Below are positions 7,737 through 17,399 of a DNA stretch of 64,000 nucleotides, piece after piece. The notes under the pieces are model-generated. The model was not told the DNA's origin, searched no databases, and worked only from the letters and a program-made list of their open reading frames with translations. The position numbers and the translations under genes are program-made. Each line of letters starts with the position of its first letter. Within the stretch, counting starts at the first letter, position 1. This DNA comes from Aeromonas eucrenophila (GTDB taxonomy: Bacteria; Pseudomonadota; Gammaproteobacteria; Enterobacterales; Aeromonadaceae): NCBI RefSeq assembly GCF_000819865.1, contig NZ_CDDF01000011.1, positions 294,084-358,083 of the forward strand. Reading direction: 5' to 3'.

Positions 7737-7879
7737 GTCTGTGGTTATGGATAGGCCTGCCGCTGTTGTTCCTGCTCGGCCTGTTTCTCAATGCCATCAA
7801 GGACATGAAGCGGCTCGAAAAACAGCTGCCCAAATATCGGGACAAGATCCGGGAAGTCAAAGACGACGAGGACGACTGA
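7733..7879 (+). CDS. ypfN: YpfN-like small membrane protein (UPF0370)
   Basis: A 48-residue protein: one membrane helix (residues 2-20, LWLWIGLPLLFLLGLFL), then NAIKDMKRL, a basic stretch and an acidic tail (DDEDD). The helix-NxIKD-basic-acidic layout and the position after dapE match E. coli YpfN, whose function is unknown. The start has AAGGAG at good spacing. Confidence 0.72.
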   Translation: MSLWLWIGLPLLFLLGLFLNAIKDMKRLEKQLPKYRDKIREVKDDEDD

Positions 7880-7886
7880 TCTCCCC

Positions 7887-7921
7887 GCAGGGGCCCTGCC
7901 GGCGCCCCTGCTTACCTTTTT
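7887..7921 (+). terminator. probable terminator of the yffB-dapE-ypfN operon
   Basis: GCAGGGGC / GCCCCTGC stem followed by TTACCTTTTT, starting 8 bp after the ypfN stop. The rest of 7922-8171 holds no gene; a TATAAT at 8129-8134 is a plausible -10 box for the antiporter gene, without a clear -35 box. Confidence 0.65.
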
Positions 7922-8171
7922 GCCCCTCCTGCTCGCCCCCTTGCCAACCCGCTCCCCGCTAGGGGGAATCCGCCGTTTTGCTGCCCGAAGCCTGGCACCA
8001 AATGTCACTCCCTGTCAGCGTTTTACCCCCTTGGCACCGATTGCCCTCTCTGCGTAAAAACAGCACGGTAAACGTAAAAAACTGCAAATTGATGCACAAT
8101 TAAGCCACACAAAGGGGTCCGAACTGCATATAATGTGCCTGTTTTTGCGGAGCGCTACGAGGAGTTCGCCA

Positions 8172-9899
8172 TTGGATGCCACCACCATCAACAATTTCTT
8201 CTTTATCGGTGCCTTGTTGGTGGGATGCAGTGTCCTGTTAAGCGCGCTCTCCTCCCGGCTCGGCATTCCCATTCTGGTCATATTCCTCGCCGTCGGCATG
8301 CTGGCCGGTGAGGACGGTCCCGGCGGCATTCACTTCGCCAACTACTCCACCGCCTATCTGGTAGGCAACCTGGCGCTCGCGGTCATCCTGCTCGATGGCG
8401 GCATGAAGACCCGGGTCTCCTCGTTTCGGGTCGCGCTCTGGCCCGCCCTGTCGCTCGCCACCGTCGGGGTCGCCATCACCACGGCCCTGACCGGTTTCGC
8501 CGCCGCCTGGCTGTTCGACCTCAACCTGATACAGGGCATGCTGATCGGCGCCATCGTCGGCTCCACCGATGCGGCGGCGGTGTTCTCCCTGCTCGGCGGG
8601 CGCAGCCTGAACGAGCGGGTCAGCGCCACCCTGGAGATAGAGTCCGGCAGCAACGATCCCATGGCGGTGTTTCTCACCGTCACCCTGATCGAGGTGCTGG
8701 CCACCGCCCAGCAGAGTCTGGATCCCGGCTTCCTGCTGCTGCACCTGCTGCAGCAATTTGGCATGGGGGCCGGTATCGGTCTCGGCGGTGGCTGGCTGCT
8801 GTGGCGCCTCATCAACAGCGCCAAGCTGGCCCCGGGCCTCTATCCCCTGCTCACCGTCAGCGGCGGCCTGCTGATCTTCGCCCTCACCACGGCGGTGGGG
8901 GGCAGCGGCATCCTCGCCATCTACCTCACCGGCCTGCTGCTCGGCAACCTCTCCCTGCGCAGCCGCAGCACTACGCTGTCGGTGCTGGACGGCCTGACCT
9001 GGCTCAGCCAGATCGGCATGTTCCTGGTGCTCGGCCTGCTCGTCAATCCGAGCGAGCTGCTGCCCATCGCCCTGCCGGCCCTGGCCCTGGCGATGTGGAT
9101 GATACTGTTCGCCCGCCCGATCTCGGTCTGGGTCGGCCTGCTGCCGTTCAAGAACTTCGCCCCTCGCGAGCGCTGGTTCATCTCCTGGGTGGGCCTGCGC
9201 GGCGCCGTGCCCATCATATTGGCGGTCTTCCCCATGATGGCGGGGCTGCCAAACGCCCAGCTCTACTTCAACGTCGCCTTCTTCGTGGTGCTGGTCTCCC
9301 TCATCCTGCAGGGCAGCTCCCTGCCGCTGGCATCAAAGCTGGCGCGGGTCGAGGTGCCGGCGCCGCCCTCCCCCATCAACAGATCCGGTCTCGAGATCGA
9401 TCTCGACAGCCAGTGGGAGACCTTCGTCTATCGCCTGAGCGCCGAGAAGTGGTGCATCGGCTCCCCCCTGCGGGAACTGCGCATGCCGGAGGGCACCCGG
9501 ATCTGTGCCCTGTTCCGGGGCCAGGAGCTGTTGCACCCCTCGGGCAGTACCCGCCTGCAGTCCGACGACATCCTCTGCGTCATCGGCCACGAGCGCGACC
9601 TCCCCGCCCTCGGCCAGCTGTTCAGCCAGGCCCCCGAGCAGGATCTGGGCCCGCGCTTCTTCGGTGACTTCCTGTTGGAGGCGGCCGCCAGACTGGCGGA
9701 TCTCGCCCCGCTGTACGGGCTGGATGTGAGCGAGGTAGCGGATCAGACGCTGGGCAACTTTATCGCCGGACAGTTGGGCGATAATCTGGTGGTTGGTGAC
9801 CATTTCGCCTGGCAGGGCCTGCTCTGGACGGTGGCGGAGATGGAAGAGGGCGAGCCTCGCAAGATAGGGGTACGCTTCCTGGAAGAAGACCCCGTCTAG
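8172..9899 (+). CDS. nhaP2: K+(Na+)/H+ antiporter NhaP2/CvrA
   Basis: A 575-residue CPA1-type antiporter (E. coli NhaP2/YcgO has 578). The first residues [12 protein letters not shown] and [20 protein letters not shown] align directly with E. coli, which fixes the start at a TTG (8172) with GAGGAG 7 nt upstream, rather than the upstream ATG at 8133. About 12-13 membrane helices carry the ion site [14 protein letters not shown] and [11 protein letters not shown]. They are followed by a soluble C-terminal regulatory part (from about residue 400) of the TrkA-C/CorC type. It exports potassium or sodium in exchange for protons and protects against cation load. Confidence 0.9.
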   Translation: MDATTINNFFFIGALLVGCSVLLSALSSRLGIPILVIFLAVGMLAGEDGPGGIHFANYSTAYLVGNLALAVILLDGGMKTRVSSFRVALWPALSLATVGVAITTALTGFAAAWLFDLNLIQGMLIGAIVGSTDAAAVFSLLGGRSLNERVSATLEIESGSNDPMAVFLTVTLIEVLATAQQSLDPGFLLLHLLQQFGMGAGIGLGGGWLLWRLINSAKLAPGLYPLLTVSGGLLIFALTTAVGGSGILAIYLTGLLLGNLSLRSRSTTLSVLDGLTWLSQIGMFLVLGLLVNPSELLPIALPALALAMWMILFARPISVWVGLLPFKNFAPRERWFISWVGLRGAVPIILAVFPMMAGLPNAQLYFNVAFFVVLVSLILQGSSLPLASKLARVEVPAPPSPINRSGLEIDLDSQWETFVYRLSAEKWCIGSPLRELRMPEGTRICALFRGQELLHPSGSTRLQSDDILCVIGHERDLPALGQLFSQAPEQDLGPRFFGDFLLEAAARLADLAPLYGLDVSEVADQTLGNFIAGQLGDNLVVGDHFAWQGLLWTVAEMEEGEPRKIGVRFLEEDPV

Positions 9900-10030
9900 G
9901 GCCGGCCAGCTTGAATGAGGCCGCCAGCGCCGCGGCTTATGGTGATAATAAGGTTCAGAGCAGCACATCTTCCTGATCCACGGATTTTTGCAAGACAGTG
10001 GACAGGTTTTTAGCGAGAAGGGAGTCGATT

Positions 10031-11131
10031 ATGCCTTACCAAACCCTGTTGTCAGGTCTCACCCCTCCCTCGCCCAAGCTGGGCCTGATCGAGGGCTTCT
10101 TCGGCAAGGGCTGGAGCTGGGACGCCCGCGCCCGCTACGCCCAGTGGCTGCCCCGCCACGGTTATGGCTTCTATATCTACGCGCCGAAAGAAGATGGCTA
10201 TCTGCGCAAGCACTGGGCCCAGCCCTGGCCCGCCCAGCAGCTCGACGATCTGCGTCGCCTCGCCCAGCAGTGCCGTGACAACGGCCTCGCCTTCGGCATC
10301 GGTCTGAGCCCCATGGGCGCCCATCACGACTACGATCGCAAGCGCCCGGCCCTGCTGGAGAAGCTGCGCGTCATCGAGCAGGAGCTCAAGCCTGATATAC
10401 TGGCGGTGCTGTTTGACGACATGAAGGGGGACACCCCGGATCTCGCCCACTGGCAGCTCACCATGGCCCACGACATAGCAGCCCACACCCAGGCCAGCCG
10501 GCTGCTGTTCTGCCCCAGCTACTACTCCACGGATCCCGTGCTGGAGAAGGTGTTCGGCGCCATGCCCCCCCACTACCTGACGGACCTCGGTCAGGGTCTG
10601 GACAAGCGCTTCGACATCTTCTGGACAGGCCCCAAGGTTTGCTCCAGCGAGTACCCGGCGGCGCACCTCAAGCAGGCCGCCGACTGGCTGCACCGCAAGC
10701 CCTTCCTGTGGGACAACTACCCGGTCAACGACGGCAGCAAGGCCAGCAGCTTCCTGCACCTGCGCGCCTTCGAGAACCGCACCGAGCTGGCCGATCTGGT
10801 GGCCGGTCACGCGGTCAACCCCATGAAGCAGGCCGCGCTCTCGGTGTTGCCGCTCGCCACCCTGCCGGTGTGCTACAAGCTCGGCAGGCAGTACGATCCG
10901 GACAAGGCGCTGCACGCCTCCCTCAACGCCACCTGCGGCCCGCAGATCTCCGCCATGATCCAGGCCGACTTGCCGCTGTTCCAGGACATCGGCCTGGCCC
11001 AGCTCACCCAGGAGCAGGTGATCCACCTCAAGACCCGCTACCTGCCGTTCCAGGATCAGATCTGCGTGAACGAGATCCTGCGCTGGCTGGCGGGGGAATA
11101 CGTGTTCGATCCTGACTGTCTGACCGACTAG
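10031..11131 (+). CDS. GH84-type beta-N-acetylglucosaminidase
   Basis: A 366-residue protein made almost entirely of a glycoside hydrolase family 84 (NAGidase/hyaluronidase-type) barrel. Near the start is GLIEGFFGKGWSWDAR; then NYGFYIYAPKEDGYLRKHW-type substrate binding; then VLFDDMKGD at about residues 127-135 with the neighbouring Asp pair used in substrate-assisted catalysis. There is no signal peptide and there are no carbohydrate-binding modules, unlike the large secreted clostridial enzymes, so it may act in the cytoplasm. The start at 10031 is chosen for AAGGGAG upstream; an in-frame ATG at 9998 lacks one. It is monocistronic and ends at a bidirectional terminator. Confidence 0.85.
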   Translation: MPYQTLLSGLTPPSPKLGLIEGFFGKGWSWDARARYAQWLPRHGYGFYIYAPKEDGYLRKHWAQPWPAQQLDDLRRLAQQCRDNGLAFGIGLSPMGAHHDYDRKRPALLEKLRVIEQELKPDILAVLFDDMKGDTPDLAHWQLTMAHDIAAHTQASRLLFCPSYYSTDPVLEKVFGAMPPHYLTDLGQGLDKRFDIFWTGPKVCSSEYPAAHLKQAADWLHRKPFLWDNYPVNDGSKASSFLHLRAFENRTELADLVAGHAVNPMKQAALSVLPLATLPVCYKLGRQYDPDKALHASLNATCGPQISAMIQADLPLFQDIGLAQLTQEQVIHLKTRYLPFQDQICVNEILRWLAGEYVFDPDCLTD

Positions 11132-11153
11132 TCATAGGCGCCAGCCGCCCACG

Positions 11154-11185
11154 AAAAAGGCCACCTCTTCACAGGTGGCCTTTTT
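11154..11185. terminator. bidirectional terminator between GH84 and LysE-type genes
   Basis: AAAAAGGCCACCT...AGGTGGCCTTTTT, a near-perfect stem with A and T runs on both sides, between two convergent genes. Confidence 0.9.
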
Positions 11186-11200
11186 GCATGGCGAGGGCTA

Positions 11201-11833
11201 TCAGCCGAAGGCCAGCCAGACGCCGACAAACAGCATCAGAGAGCCGGCGATGCGGTTCATCAGGGTGACGTTGCCGCTTTTCGCGAGGAAGTGGCGCAGG
11301 GTGCGGCCGCCGCTGGCGTAGAGCAGCAGGCAGGAGAACTCGATGACGAGAATGAGCATCACCAGGGCGCTGATCTGCGGCGCCATCGGCTTGGCCGCGT
11401 TGATGAAGGGGGGCAGCAGGGAGACCATGAAGGCCCAGCCCTTGGGGTTGGCGATGGCGGTGACGAAGCCCTGCAGCGCCAGCCCGAGCGGTTTGGTCTC
11501 CTGGCCCGCCGACAAGTCCGCCGGAATGGCCATCTTGCCCTTGGCCTGCCACATCTGGATGCCGAGCCAGACCAGGTAGGCGCCCCCCACATATTTGAAG
11601 GCCGAGAACAGCGCCGGGTAGTTCAGCATGACGGCCGCCACCCCGACCACCGACAGCACAGAGACCAGCCCGACTCCGATCAGCTCCCCCCACATCATGT
11701 GCAGGGTGCGGCGCACCCCCAGGCTCATGCCGAGGGTCATCGCCAGGGTCATGCACATGCCGGGAGTGACGGAGACAAAAAAGAACGTGGGAACAAATAA
11801 CGCCAGAATGGCGGGATCAATCCAGTCAGACAC
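11201..11833 (-). CDS. LysE/RhtB-family amino-acid exporter
   Basis: A 210-residue inner-membrane protein, typical size for RhtB-type exporters, with six hydrophobic segments, the SVTPGMCMTLAMTLGMSLG opening motif and NPKGWAFM in the middle. The open frame extends to 11875, but a GTG at 11833 with GGAGG 6 nt upstream gives the usual N-terminus (VSDWIDPAIL). The substrate cannot be told from the sequence; homoserine, threonine, lysine or leucine are typical for the family. Confidence 0.85.
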   Translation of the reverse strand: MSDWIDPAILALFVPTFFFVSVTPGMCMTLAMTLGMSLGVRRTLHMMWGELIGVGLVSVLSVVGVAAVMLNYPALFSAFKYVGGAYLVWLGIQMWQAKGKMAIPADLSAGQETKPLGLALQGFVTAIANPKGWAFMVSLLPPFINAAKPMAPQISALVMLILVIEFSCLLLYASGGRTLRHFLAKSGNVTLMNRIAGSLMLFVGVWLAFG

Positions 11834-11998
11834 ACTACACCTCCAGGCCAATAACCCTGTGATCTTGCCTATCACACTCTTTTAACACAAGAAAAAACCT
11901 TTTCGCCTGGCCCGGTTTCAACCATAAAAACCTTGTGACAGCCCTTGACGCGCCTGTGTAAGATGCCGCCTCACTCCTCTTTTGGGTTAGGATCTTCC

Positions 11999-13621
11999 AT
12001 GTCGTTGAATACCCTGTCTATCCGTCTTCAAGTACTCATCCCCCTACTGCTTGCCAGCCTGCTGATGATCCTCATGGCCGGGATCAGCAAGCAGGAGATA
12101 GACGGCGCCATTGGAGACATGAATCGGACCACCGCCAGCGTCACCCGCCACAAGGACGACATCGCCGCCCTGATCCACGCAACCTACCGGCTGCGCACCA
12201 ACGCCATCTATGGCCTCTACGATCAGCAGCGCTTCGCCCAGTTGCCGAGCGCACTCGATGCCGCCGAGCAGGAGATAGACGCCATCCTGGCCCGGCTTGT
12301 GATCACCGGGGCCGAGCAGGACAATCGCCAGGTGGCGAGCGCCCTGCAGGCCTACCTCAGCCACACCCGCAACAACATGCTGCCGCTGCTGGCCCGGCAA
12401 TATCAGGGTAACGGCGACAGCGCCGCCTACGAGCAATCCCGGCTGCGCTTTCGCGATCTGGGGGAGCAGCTGATCAAGGAGATTGACAACATGTCGGCTC
12501 ACGTCAATCAGCTGATCCTGGCCGACATCGCCGAGGAGGAGGCCCACTACCACGCCACCCTGCTGCGGACCCTGCTGCTGATGGGGGGCACCCTGCTCGC
12601 GGCGCTGCTCGGCGGTTGGTGGTTGTCCGGCCAGATAGTGCGCCCCATCGGCCAGTTGCAGGAGGTGATGCGCGCCGTCGCCCAGGGCCGGTTCAACGTG
12701 CGGGCCAGGGCCGAGGGCAATAACGAGCTGAGCCAGCTCGCCAAAGACATCAACCAGACCCTGACCCAGCTCGGCAGCACCATCCACACCCTCACCGGCA
12801 TCAGCGGCAACGTGGCCTCCGCCGCCACCGAACTCGCCGCCGTCATGACCCAGTCCGAGGCCAATGCCCAGCAGCAGCGCAGCGAGACCGAGCAGGTCGC
12901 CTCCGCCGTCACCGAGCTGGCCAGCACCGCCGATAACGTCAACCACAACGCCGCCCTGGCCGACGAGCTGGCGCGGGACGCCAACCACAGAGTCGAGCAG
13001 GGTCTGGCGCTGTTTGCCAAGAGCATCCAGGCCAACAGCCGGATGGCGGGGAGCCTGGAGAGTGCCGCCGCCGTGGTGGCGCGGCTCAAGTCCCAGTCCG
13101 AACAGATTGGCAAGGTGATCGAGGTCATTCAGGGCATCTCGGAGCAGACCAACCTGCTGGCTCTGAACGCCGCCATCGAGGCCGCCCGCGCCGGCGAAAC
13201 CGGCCGTGGCTTCGCGGTGGTGGCCGACGAGGTACGCCTGCTGGCGGCCCGCACCAAGGACTCCACCAAGGAGATCCAGGTCATCATAGAGCAGTTGCAG
13301 AGCCAGTCCCTGTCGGCCAACAGCGGCGTGCAGGAGACCCTCGAGATCCTGAGCCACAACCAGCAGCTCTCTGCCGAGGTGCAGGCGCTGCTCGGCGGCA
13401 TCACAGAGGCGGTCAACCAGATCAACGGCGCCAATGCCCAGGTGGCCACCGCCGCCGAGGAGCAATCCTGCGTCACCGCCGACATCAGCCGCAACATCAC
13501 CAACATCCACGAGATAGTGAACCAGAACGTGGCGGGCATCAGCCAGAGTGCCGCCGCCAGTCACGAACTGTCACAGCTCGCCGAGCAGCAACGCAAACAG
13601 CTGTCCCAGTTCCAGCTGTAG
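11999..13621 (+). CDS. methyl-accepting chemotaxis protein
   Basis: A 540-residue chemoreceptor. It has an N-terminal signal anchor ([19 protein letters not shown]), a helical-bundle periplasmic domain to about residue 185, a second membrane helix ([18 protein letters not shown]), a HAMP domain, and a long coiled-coil signalling domain. The hairpin tip reads [19 protein letters not shown] then [12 protein letters not shown], so it should dock CheW/CheA. There is no C-terminal NWETF-type tail, so CheR/CheB recruitment would be tail-independent. The ligand is unknown. The start at 11999 follows AGGA; an in-frame ATG at 11945 is not supported. Confidence 0.92.
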   Translation: MSLNTLSIRLQVLIPLLLASLLMILMAGISKQEIDGAIGDMNRTTASVTRHKDDIAALIHATYRLRTNAIYGLYDQQRFAQLPSALDAAEQEIDAILARLVITGAEQDNRQVASALQAYLSHTRNNMLPLLARQYQGNGDSAAYEQSRLRFRDLGEQLIKEIDNMSAHVNQLILADIAEEEAHYHATLLRTLLLMGGTLLAALLGGWWLSGQIVRPIGQLQEVMRAVAQGRFNVRARAEGNNELSQLAKDINQTLTQLGSTIHTLTGISGNVASAATELAAVMTQSEANAQQQRSETEQVASAVTELASTADNVNHNAALADELARDANHRVEQGLALFAKSIQANSRMAGSLESAAAVVARLKSQSEQIGKVIEVIQGISEQTNLLALNAAIEAARAGETGRGFAVVADEVRLLAARTKDSTKEIQVIIEQLQSQSLSANSGVQETLEILSHNQQLSAEVQALLGGITEAVNQINGANAQVATAAEEQSCVTADISRNITNIHEIVNQNVAGISQSAAASHELSQLAEQQRKQLSQFQL

Positions 13622-13652
13622 TTGTCCCTCCTGTCCCTCCATGGTGACGCTT

Positions 13653-13671
13653 GGGCCCCACACAGGGGCCC
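13653..13671 (+). terminator. possible terminator of the chemoreceptor gene
   Basis: GGGCCCC-ACACA-GGGGCCC, a perfect 7-bp GC stem 32 bp after the stop codon, without a T-run. It could be an intrinsic terminator only weakly; no other structure is seen before the next gene. Confidence 0.4.
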
Positions 13672-13804
13672 GAGTCTCGCTGCCCCCTGGACCCAGCCTG
13701 TTTTAAACGACACTTTTGATTTTAAGGTGCCATTAGGGGCTGGGCTCCATGCTTAAATATGGGTATGGTAGAGGCACGTCATTCCCCCTCACCTAGAGAA
13801 CACC

Positions 13805-14335
13805 ATGAGCCTCAAGTTCAAGAAACCCGCCTTTATCTGTCTGGGGCTCATTGCCCTGCTCTCCGCGCTCTGGCTCGACTACTACCTGCCGGAACACACC
13901 ATCGCCACCATCACCGGGGTCGAGGTGAAGCGCACCGACAAGGACGGCCCCATCAGCCAGAAGAACCCGGCCGACGGCCCCACAGTGGATGTCTATTACA
14001 TCTACACCGAGCGCCCCGGCGAGAAGATCCGGGTGTTCCGCAACGAGGACACCCTCTGGGGCTGGCCCTTCTACTTCAAGTTCAACGCCGCCGACGTACA
14101 GGCCAAGGCCAAGTCCATGGAGTTCGAGAAGCGCCTGGCCATCATCACCTCCTACGGCTGGCGCGTGAACATGTTCTCCCTGTTCCCGAACGTCACCAAG
14201 ATAGAGACCACCCAGCCCGATGCCTCCACCTGGAGCTTCTTCCGCTGGTTCTGGTTCGGCATCTGGGCCCTGGTGATGGGCAAGGCCACCATCGCGACCT
14301 GGCGCTACTTCGACCGGCTCGAGGATGAGATATGA
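13805..14335 (+). CDS. DUF1523-family membrane protein
   Basis: A 176-residue protein with a membrane helix at about residues 9-26 and a second at about 148-166, enclosing a periplasmic-looking domain with a YYIYTERPGEKIRVFRNEDT segment. This layout fits the DUF1523 family, whose function is unknown. It overlaps the next gene by 4 nt (ATGA), so the pair is translationally coupled. Confidence 0.75.
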   Translation: MSLKFKKPAFICLGLIALLSALWLDYYLPEHTIATITGVEVKRTDKDGPISQKNPADGPTVDVYYIYTERPGEKIRVFRNEDTLWGWPFYFKFNAADVQAKAKSMEFEKRLAIITSYGWRVNMFSLFPNVTKIETTQPDASTWSFFRWFWFGIWALVMGKATIATWRYFDRLEDEI

Positions 14336-14628
14336 GCGAGCCGAGCAAGACTCGCACCAGCTTCTATCGTCGGCTCTATGTGGCCCACCTGATCAGCCAG
14401 GGCACCGACACCATCCCCGCCATCATGGCGGCGACCGGCATGCCACGACGCACCGCCCAGGACACCCTGGCGGCCCTGGCGGAGCTCGACATCCTCTGCG
14501 CCTTCGAGCAGACCGAGGGAGCGCGCCACCTGCAGGGTCACTACCGCATCGGCGACTGGGGACCCATCAATCCCGTCTGGATTGCCGCCAACCTGGCCGT
14601 CATCAAGCAAATTCTGGATTATCCCTGA
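14332..14628 (+). CDS. winged helix-turn-helix protein
   Basis: A 98-residue DNA-binding-type protein. A helix-turn-helix is visible at about residues 27-50 (DTIPAIMAATGMPRRTAQDTL), followed by a wing-like LCAFEQTEGARHLQGHYRI. It may regulate its own operon with the DUF1523 gene (inference from the ATGA overlap). It has no effector domain. Confidence 0.7.
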   Translation: MSEPSKTRTSFYRRLYVAHLISQGTDTIPAIMAATGMPRRTAQDTLAALAELDILCAFEQTEGARHLQGHYRIGDWGPINPVWIAANLAVIKQILDYP

Positions 14629-14664
14629 ATGATGAATAGCCCCCCGTCGCATCGGCGACCGGGG

Positions 14665-14714
14665 GAGCAGAGAACAGAGAGGGGAGCCATGGCTCCCCTC
14701 TCTGTTCTCTGCTC
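14665..14714. terminator. 50-bp perfect palindrome between convergent genes
   Basis: A perfect inverted repeat with no loop: the left arm starts GAGCAGAGAACAGAGAGG and the right arm is its exact complement, meeting at CCATGG. A second, smaller hairpin (GTCGC/GCGAC with flanking C and G runs) is immediately upstream at 14640-14665. It sits between the stop of the HTH gene and the stop of the convergent lipoprotein gene, so a transcription-stop role on both strands is likely even though T-runs are poor. Confidence 0.7.
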
Positions 14715-14737
14715 GTTGTGATGCTCGCCCCCAGAGT

Positions 14738-15211
14738 CTATTCCTCCGGGAACGGCTCCTCCGGCAGCGGCTCCGCCGACTCCCCCCTGGTGCAGTCGAT
14801 GATGGTGCGTTTGGGGTTGTTGGGATCCCGCAGCAGCAGGGGGGCTTCCCCCAGATCGTGCTTGCGCTCATCGCTGAACTCGCTGCCATAGGCGTTGTGG
14901 GTCAGCCGGCGCGCGTTGGCGATGGGGGTATCGACAAAGAGGGCGTGCACCTCGAAGGTCGAGGCCGGGATGAGAAATCCGGTGATGGGCAGGCCGTGCA
15001 ACTCCTGGTGGGTCTTGTACCAGGCGAAGCCGTCCGTCACCTTGTCGGGGGTGAAGGTCTTGAGCAGCGGATGGGACGGCTCACCGGTCTCGCTGTCGAG
15101 ATGGAGCTGGTCCAGATCACAGGTCGCCAGCCCCTGCCACATCGACTCGAATGGCGTGGCACACCCCGCCAGTTGTACGCAGGCCAGCAGTGCCAGCGAC
15201 GATTTGTACAT
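14738..15211 (-). CDS. predicted lipoprotein of unknown function
   Basis: A 157-residue protein with a type II signal peptide and lipobox LAGC (lipidated Cys16). The mature domain has no recognised family; it contains VHALFVDTP and ends in an acidic, proline-rich tail (EPLPEEPFPEE). It follows rihA on the same strand after a gap of 33 bp, so it may be in the same transcript. Confidence 0.65.
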   Translation of the reverse strand: MYKSSLALLACVQLAGCATPFESMWQGLATCDLDQLHLDSETGEPSHPLLKTFTPDKVTDGFAWYKTHQELHGLPITGFLIPASTFEVHALFVDTPIANARRLTHNAYGSEFSDERKHDLGEAPLLLRDPNNPKRTIIDCTRGESAEPLPEEPFPEE

Positions 15212-15244
15212 TTCCCGTCCCTTCTCTCAATAATGCAATGGCGG

Positions 15245-16180
15245 TCAGCCAAAAGCCCGCAGTCGCTCGACCAGCAGGTCGATGAAGCCCGCACGATCCA
15301 GCCCCAGCAGCACCAGGGCATTGGCCGGTTTGCCGGTCAGGCCATAGCGATCCACCACCGTCATGCCGGTGGTATGCGCGCCGCTGGTCTCGATATCGAC
15401 CCGGCACTCGACCCCGTGAAACAGGGTTGGAGCCAGCAACCAGGCAATGGTACAGGGGTCATGCAGCGGTGCACCAGCAAATCCCCACTTGGGATCCCTA
15501 TGGTAGATCATGAAGAAGTCGAGCAAGCCAGCCACGCACTGGGCCACCGGATTGGCAATGGCGCGTACCCGCTCGATATCCTCGTCCATCACCTGGGCCT
15601 CATGGGTCACATCCAGCCCGCACATGGTGATGGGGATGCCGGACTTGAACACCATATCGGCCGCTTCCGGGTCCACATAAATATTGAATTCCGCCGCCGG
15701 GGTCCAGTTGCCCGCCCCCGCGGCGCCGCCCATCAGCACGATGCGGGCAATCTTCTCCTTGAGCTCGGGGTGCGCCGCCAGCAGCAGGGCGATATTGGTG
15801 AGCGGGCCGGTCGGCACCAGGGTGACCGGCACAGGGCTCTCGCGCAGGGATCTGGCCATCAATTCGAGGCCCGTCATGGTCTGCGGAGCAAAGGCGGGCT
15901 CCGGCAAGATGGGGCCATCGAGACCTGACTCGCCGTGGACGTTGTCGGCGATGATAAGCTCGCGGGCCAAGGGTTTCGGTGCCCCCATCGCCACCGGAAT
16001 GTCGTCACGGCCAAGCAGGGTCAGGATGCGCAGGGCATTGTTGAGGGTCTTGTCCGGCGTCTGGTTGCCGGCACTGGTGGTGACCGCCAGCACCTTGAGT
16101 TCGGGGCTCGCCAGCGCCAGTATGAGGGCGATGGCATCATCGTGGCCGGGATCACAATCAAGCATAACGGGCAACGCCAT
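15245..16180 (-). CDS. rihA: pyrimidine-specific ribonucleoside hydrolase RihA
   Basis: A 311-residue nucleoside hydrolase, exactly the length of E. coli RihA and clearly colinear with it. The calcium site [14 protein letters not shown] is at the N-terminus, [15 protein letters not shown] follows, then [13 protein letters not shown] and the late [10 protein letters not shown]. It cleaves the N-glycosidic bond of uridine and cytidine. The start at 16180 has AAGGAG upstream; the open frame to 16213 is not needed. It lies near udp, which splits uridine by phosphorolysis. Confidence 0.9.
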   Translation of the reverse strand: MALPVMLDCDPGHDDAIALILALASPELKVLAVTTSAGNQTPDKTLNNALRILTLLGRDDIPVAMGAPKPLARELIIADNVHGESGLDGPILPEPAFAPQTMTGLELMARSLRESPVPVTLVPTGPLTNIALLLAAHPELKEKIARIVLMGGAAGAGNWTPAAEFNIYVDPEAADMVFKSGIPITMCGLDVTHEAQVMDEDIERVRAIANPVAQCVAGLLDFFMIYHRDPKWGFAGAPLHDPCTIAWLLAPTLFHGVECRVDIETSGAHTTGMTVVDRYGLTGKPANALVLLGLDRAGFIDLLVERLRAFG

Positions 16181-16408
16181 GGATAGACTCCTTACAACAT
16201 GACAGGGAGCCACACCTTAACAAGCAAGCTCCGGATGAACTCTGGAAGGGGTCACAAAACGGCGCCCTTCCCACTTTTAAATCACTGAATTATCAATCTG
16301 TTGAAGGAATTATCCCCGCTTATCCCATCGAACGGCACCAACAGCCGAGTCGCCCCGCGCAGCCGGTTCGAGTATGATCGCCCCCCCCCTTTCCAGCCCG
16401 TGCGCCCT

Positions 16409-17107
16409 ATGTCTGCCATCGTCGACACCTTTATCGCCCCTCCTTGCCACGCCAGCATCGGGATCCTCCATGAGGATGAACACCTGCTGATCATCGACAA
16501 GCCGAGCGGCCTGCTCAGCCTCTCGGGCAAGAACCCGCAGAACCTCGACTCGGTGCACTATCGGCTGGTGCAGGATTTCCCCGGTTGCACCCTGGTGCAT
16601 CGCCTCGACTTTGGCACCTCGGGCCTCATGGTGGTGGCCAGGAACAAGGCCATCAACGCCCAGCTCTGCCACCAGTTCAGCCAGCGCGCCGTGGCCAAGG
16701 CTTACAGCGCCCTGCTCTGCGGCCATCTGTCCGAGGACGAGGGACTGATCGATGCCCCCATCGCCAAGGATCCGGCGCTGTTTCCGCTGATGAAGATCTG
16801 CCCCCAAAGCGGCAAGTCCGCCCGCTCCCGCTATCGGGTGCAAGAGCGCTTCACCCGCCAACAGGAGCAGGATGAGCCGCTGGCACTGACCCGGGTGCGG
16901 CTCGTGCCCGAGACCGGCCGCACCCACCAGCTGCGCATCCACTGCCAGCAGCTGGGGCACCCCATCCTCGGCTGCGATCTCTATGGCGGCCTGGTGCTGC
17001 CGGGCACGGCGCACACCCCAAGGCTGATGCTGCACGCGAGCGAGCTCGACTTCATCCACCCGGTGAGCGGTGAGCCGATGGCGGCAAGATGTGCCAGTCC
17101 GTTTTAA
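16409..17107 (+). CDS. RluA-family pseudouridine synthase
   Basis: A 232-residue protein with the RluA-family catalytic segment HRLDFGTSGLMVV (nucleophilic Asp at about residue 67), the KPSGLLS opening and the C-terminal TGRTHQLRIH. It is close in size to RluA of E. coli (219), which modifies 23S rRNA U746 and some tRNAs, but I cannot tell RluA from a paralogue. The start at 16409 matches where homology begins; the frame upstream is non-coding. Its 3' end is partly echoed by degenerate repeats downstream. Confidence 0.8.
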   Translation: MSAIVDTFIAPPCHASIGILHEDEHLLIIDKPSGLLSLSGKNPQNLDSVHYRLVQDFPGCTLVHRLDFGTSGLMVVARNKAINAQLCHQFSQRAVAKAYSALLCGHLSEDEGLIDAPIAKDPALFPLMKICPQSGKSARSRYRVQERFTRQQEQDEPLALTRVRLVPETGRTHQLRIHCQQLGHPILGCDLYGGLVLPGTAHTPRLMLHASELDFIHPVSGEPMAARCASPF

Positions 17108-17308
17108 TGGGTTAGCAGAAATAAGAGTGGGGAAAGCAAATGCGGCCCGTGGCAGCGGTCCCCATCAAGCCGTGCTAATGGGGTAGAAGAAATAACGGCA
17201 GGGAACTGAAAACAGACTTAACCCACACGGTGAGCGATGAGCCCCTGACGGCGAGATATGCCAGTTTGCTTTAATACGGTGGAATAAATGATGGCGGGAA
17301 AGCTAAAG
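17102..17308. repeat. three degenerate 38-40 bp repeats after the RluA-like gene
   Basis: Copies at about 17102-17141, 17174-17212 and 17269-17308 share TTTAATGGGGTAG-AGAAATAA-GGCGGGAA-type sequence. The third is preceded by a degenerate copy of the gene's last codons (17229-17268 resembles 17060-17101). The 17108-17399 gap contains no gene; the repeats and one hairpin fill it. Confidence 0.65.
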
Positions 17309-17352
17309 ACGGGACGAACGATGGTTATCTTGATAAGCGGCAGATAAAGATA

Positions 17353-17377
17353 GGGGCCGTGCTTTCGCAACGGCCCC
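17353..17377 (-). terminator. terminator of udp
   Basis: GGGGCCGT / ACGGCCCC stem with a 9-nt loop, 23 bp beyond the udp stop codon on the minus strand, followed by TATCTTTATCT in that direction. Confidence 0.6.
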
Positions 17378-17399
17378 CACCCCCCACTCGGTGTAGCTA

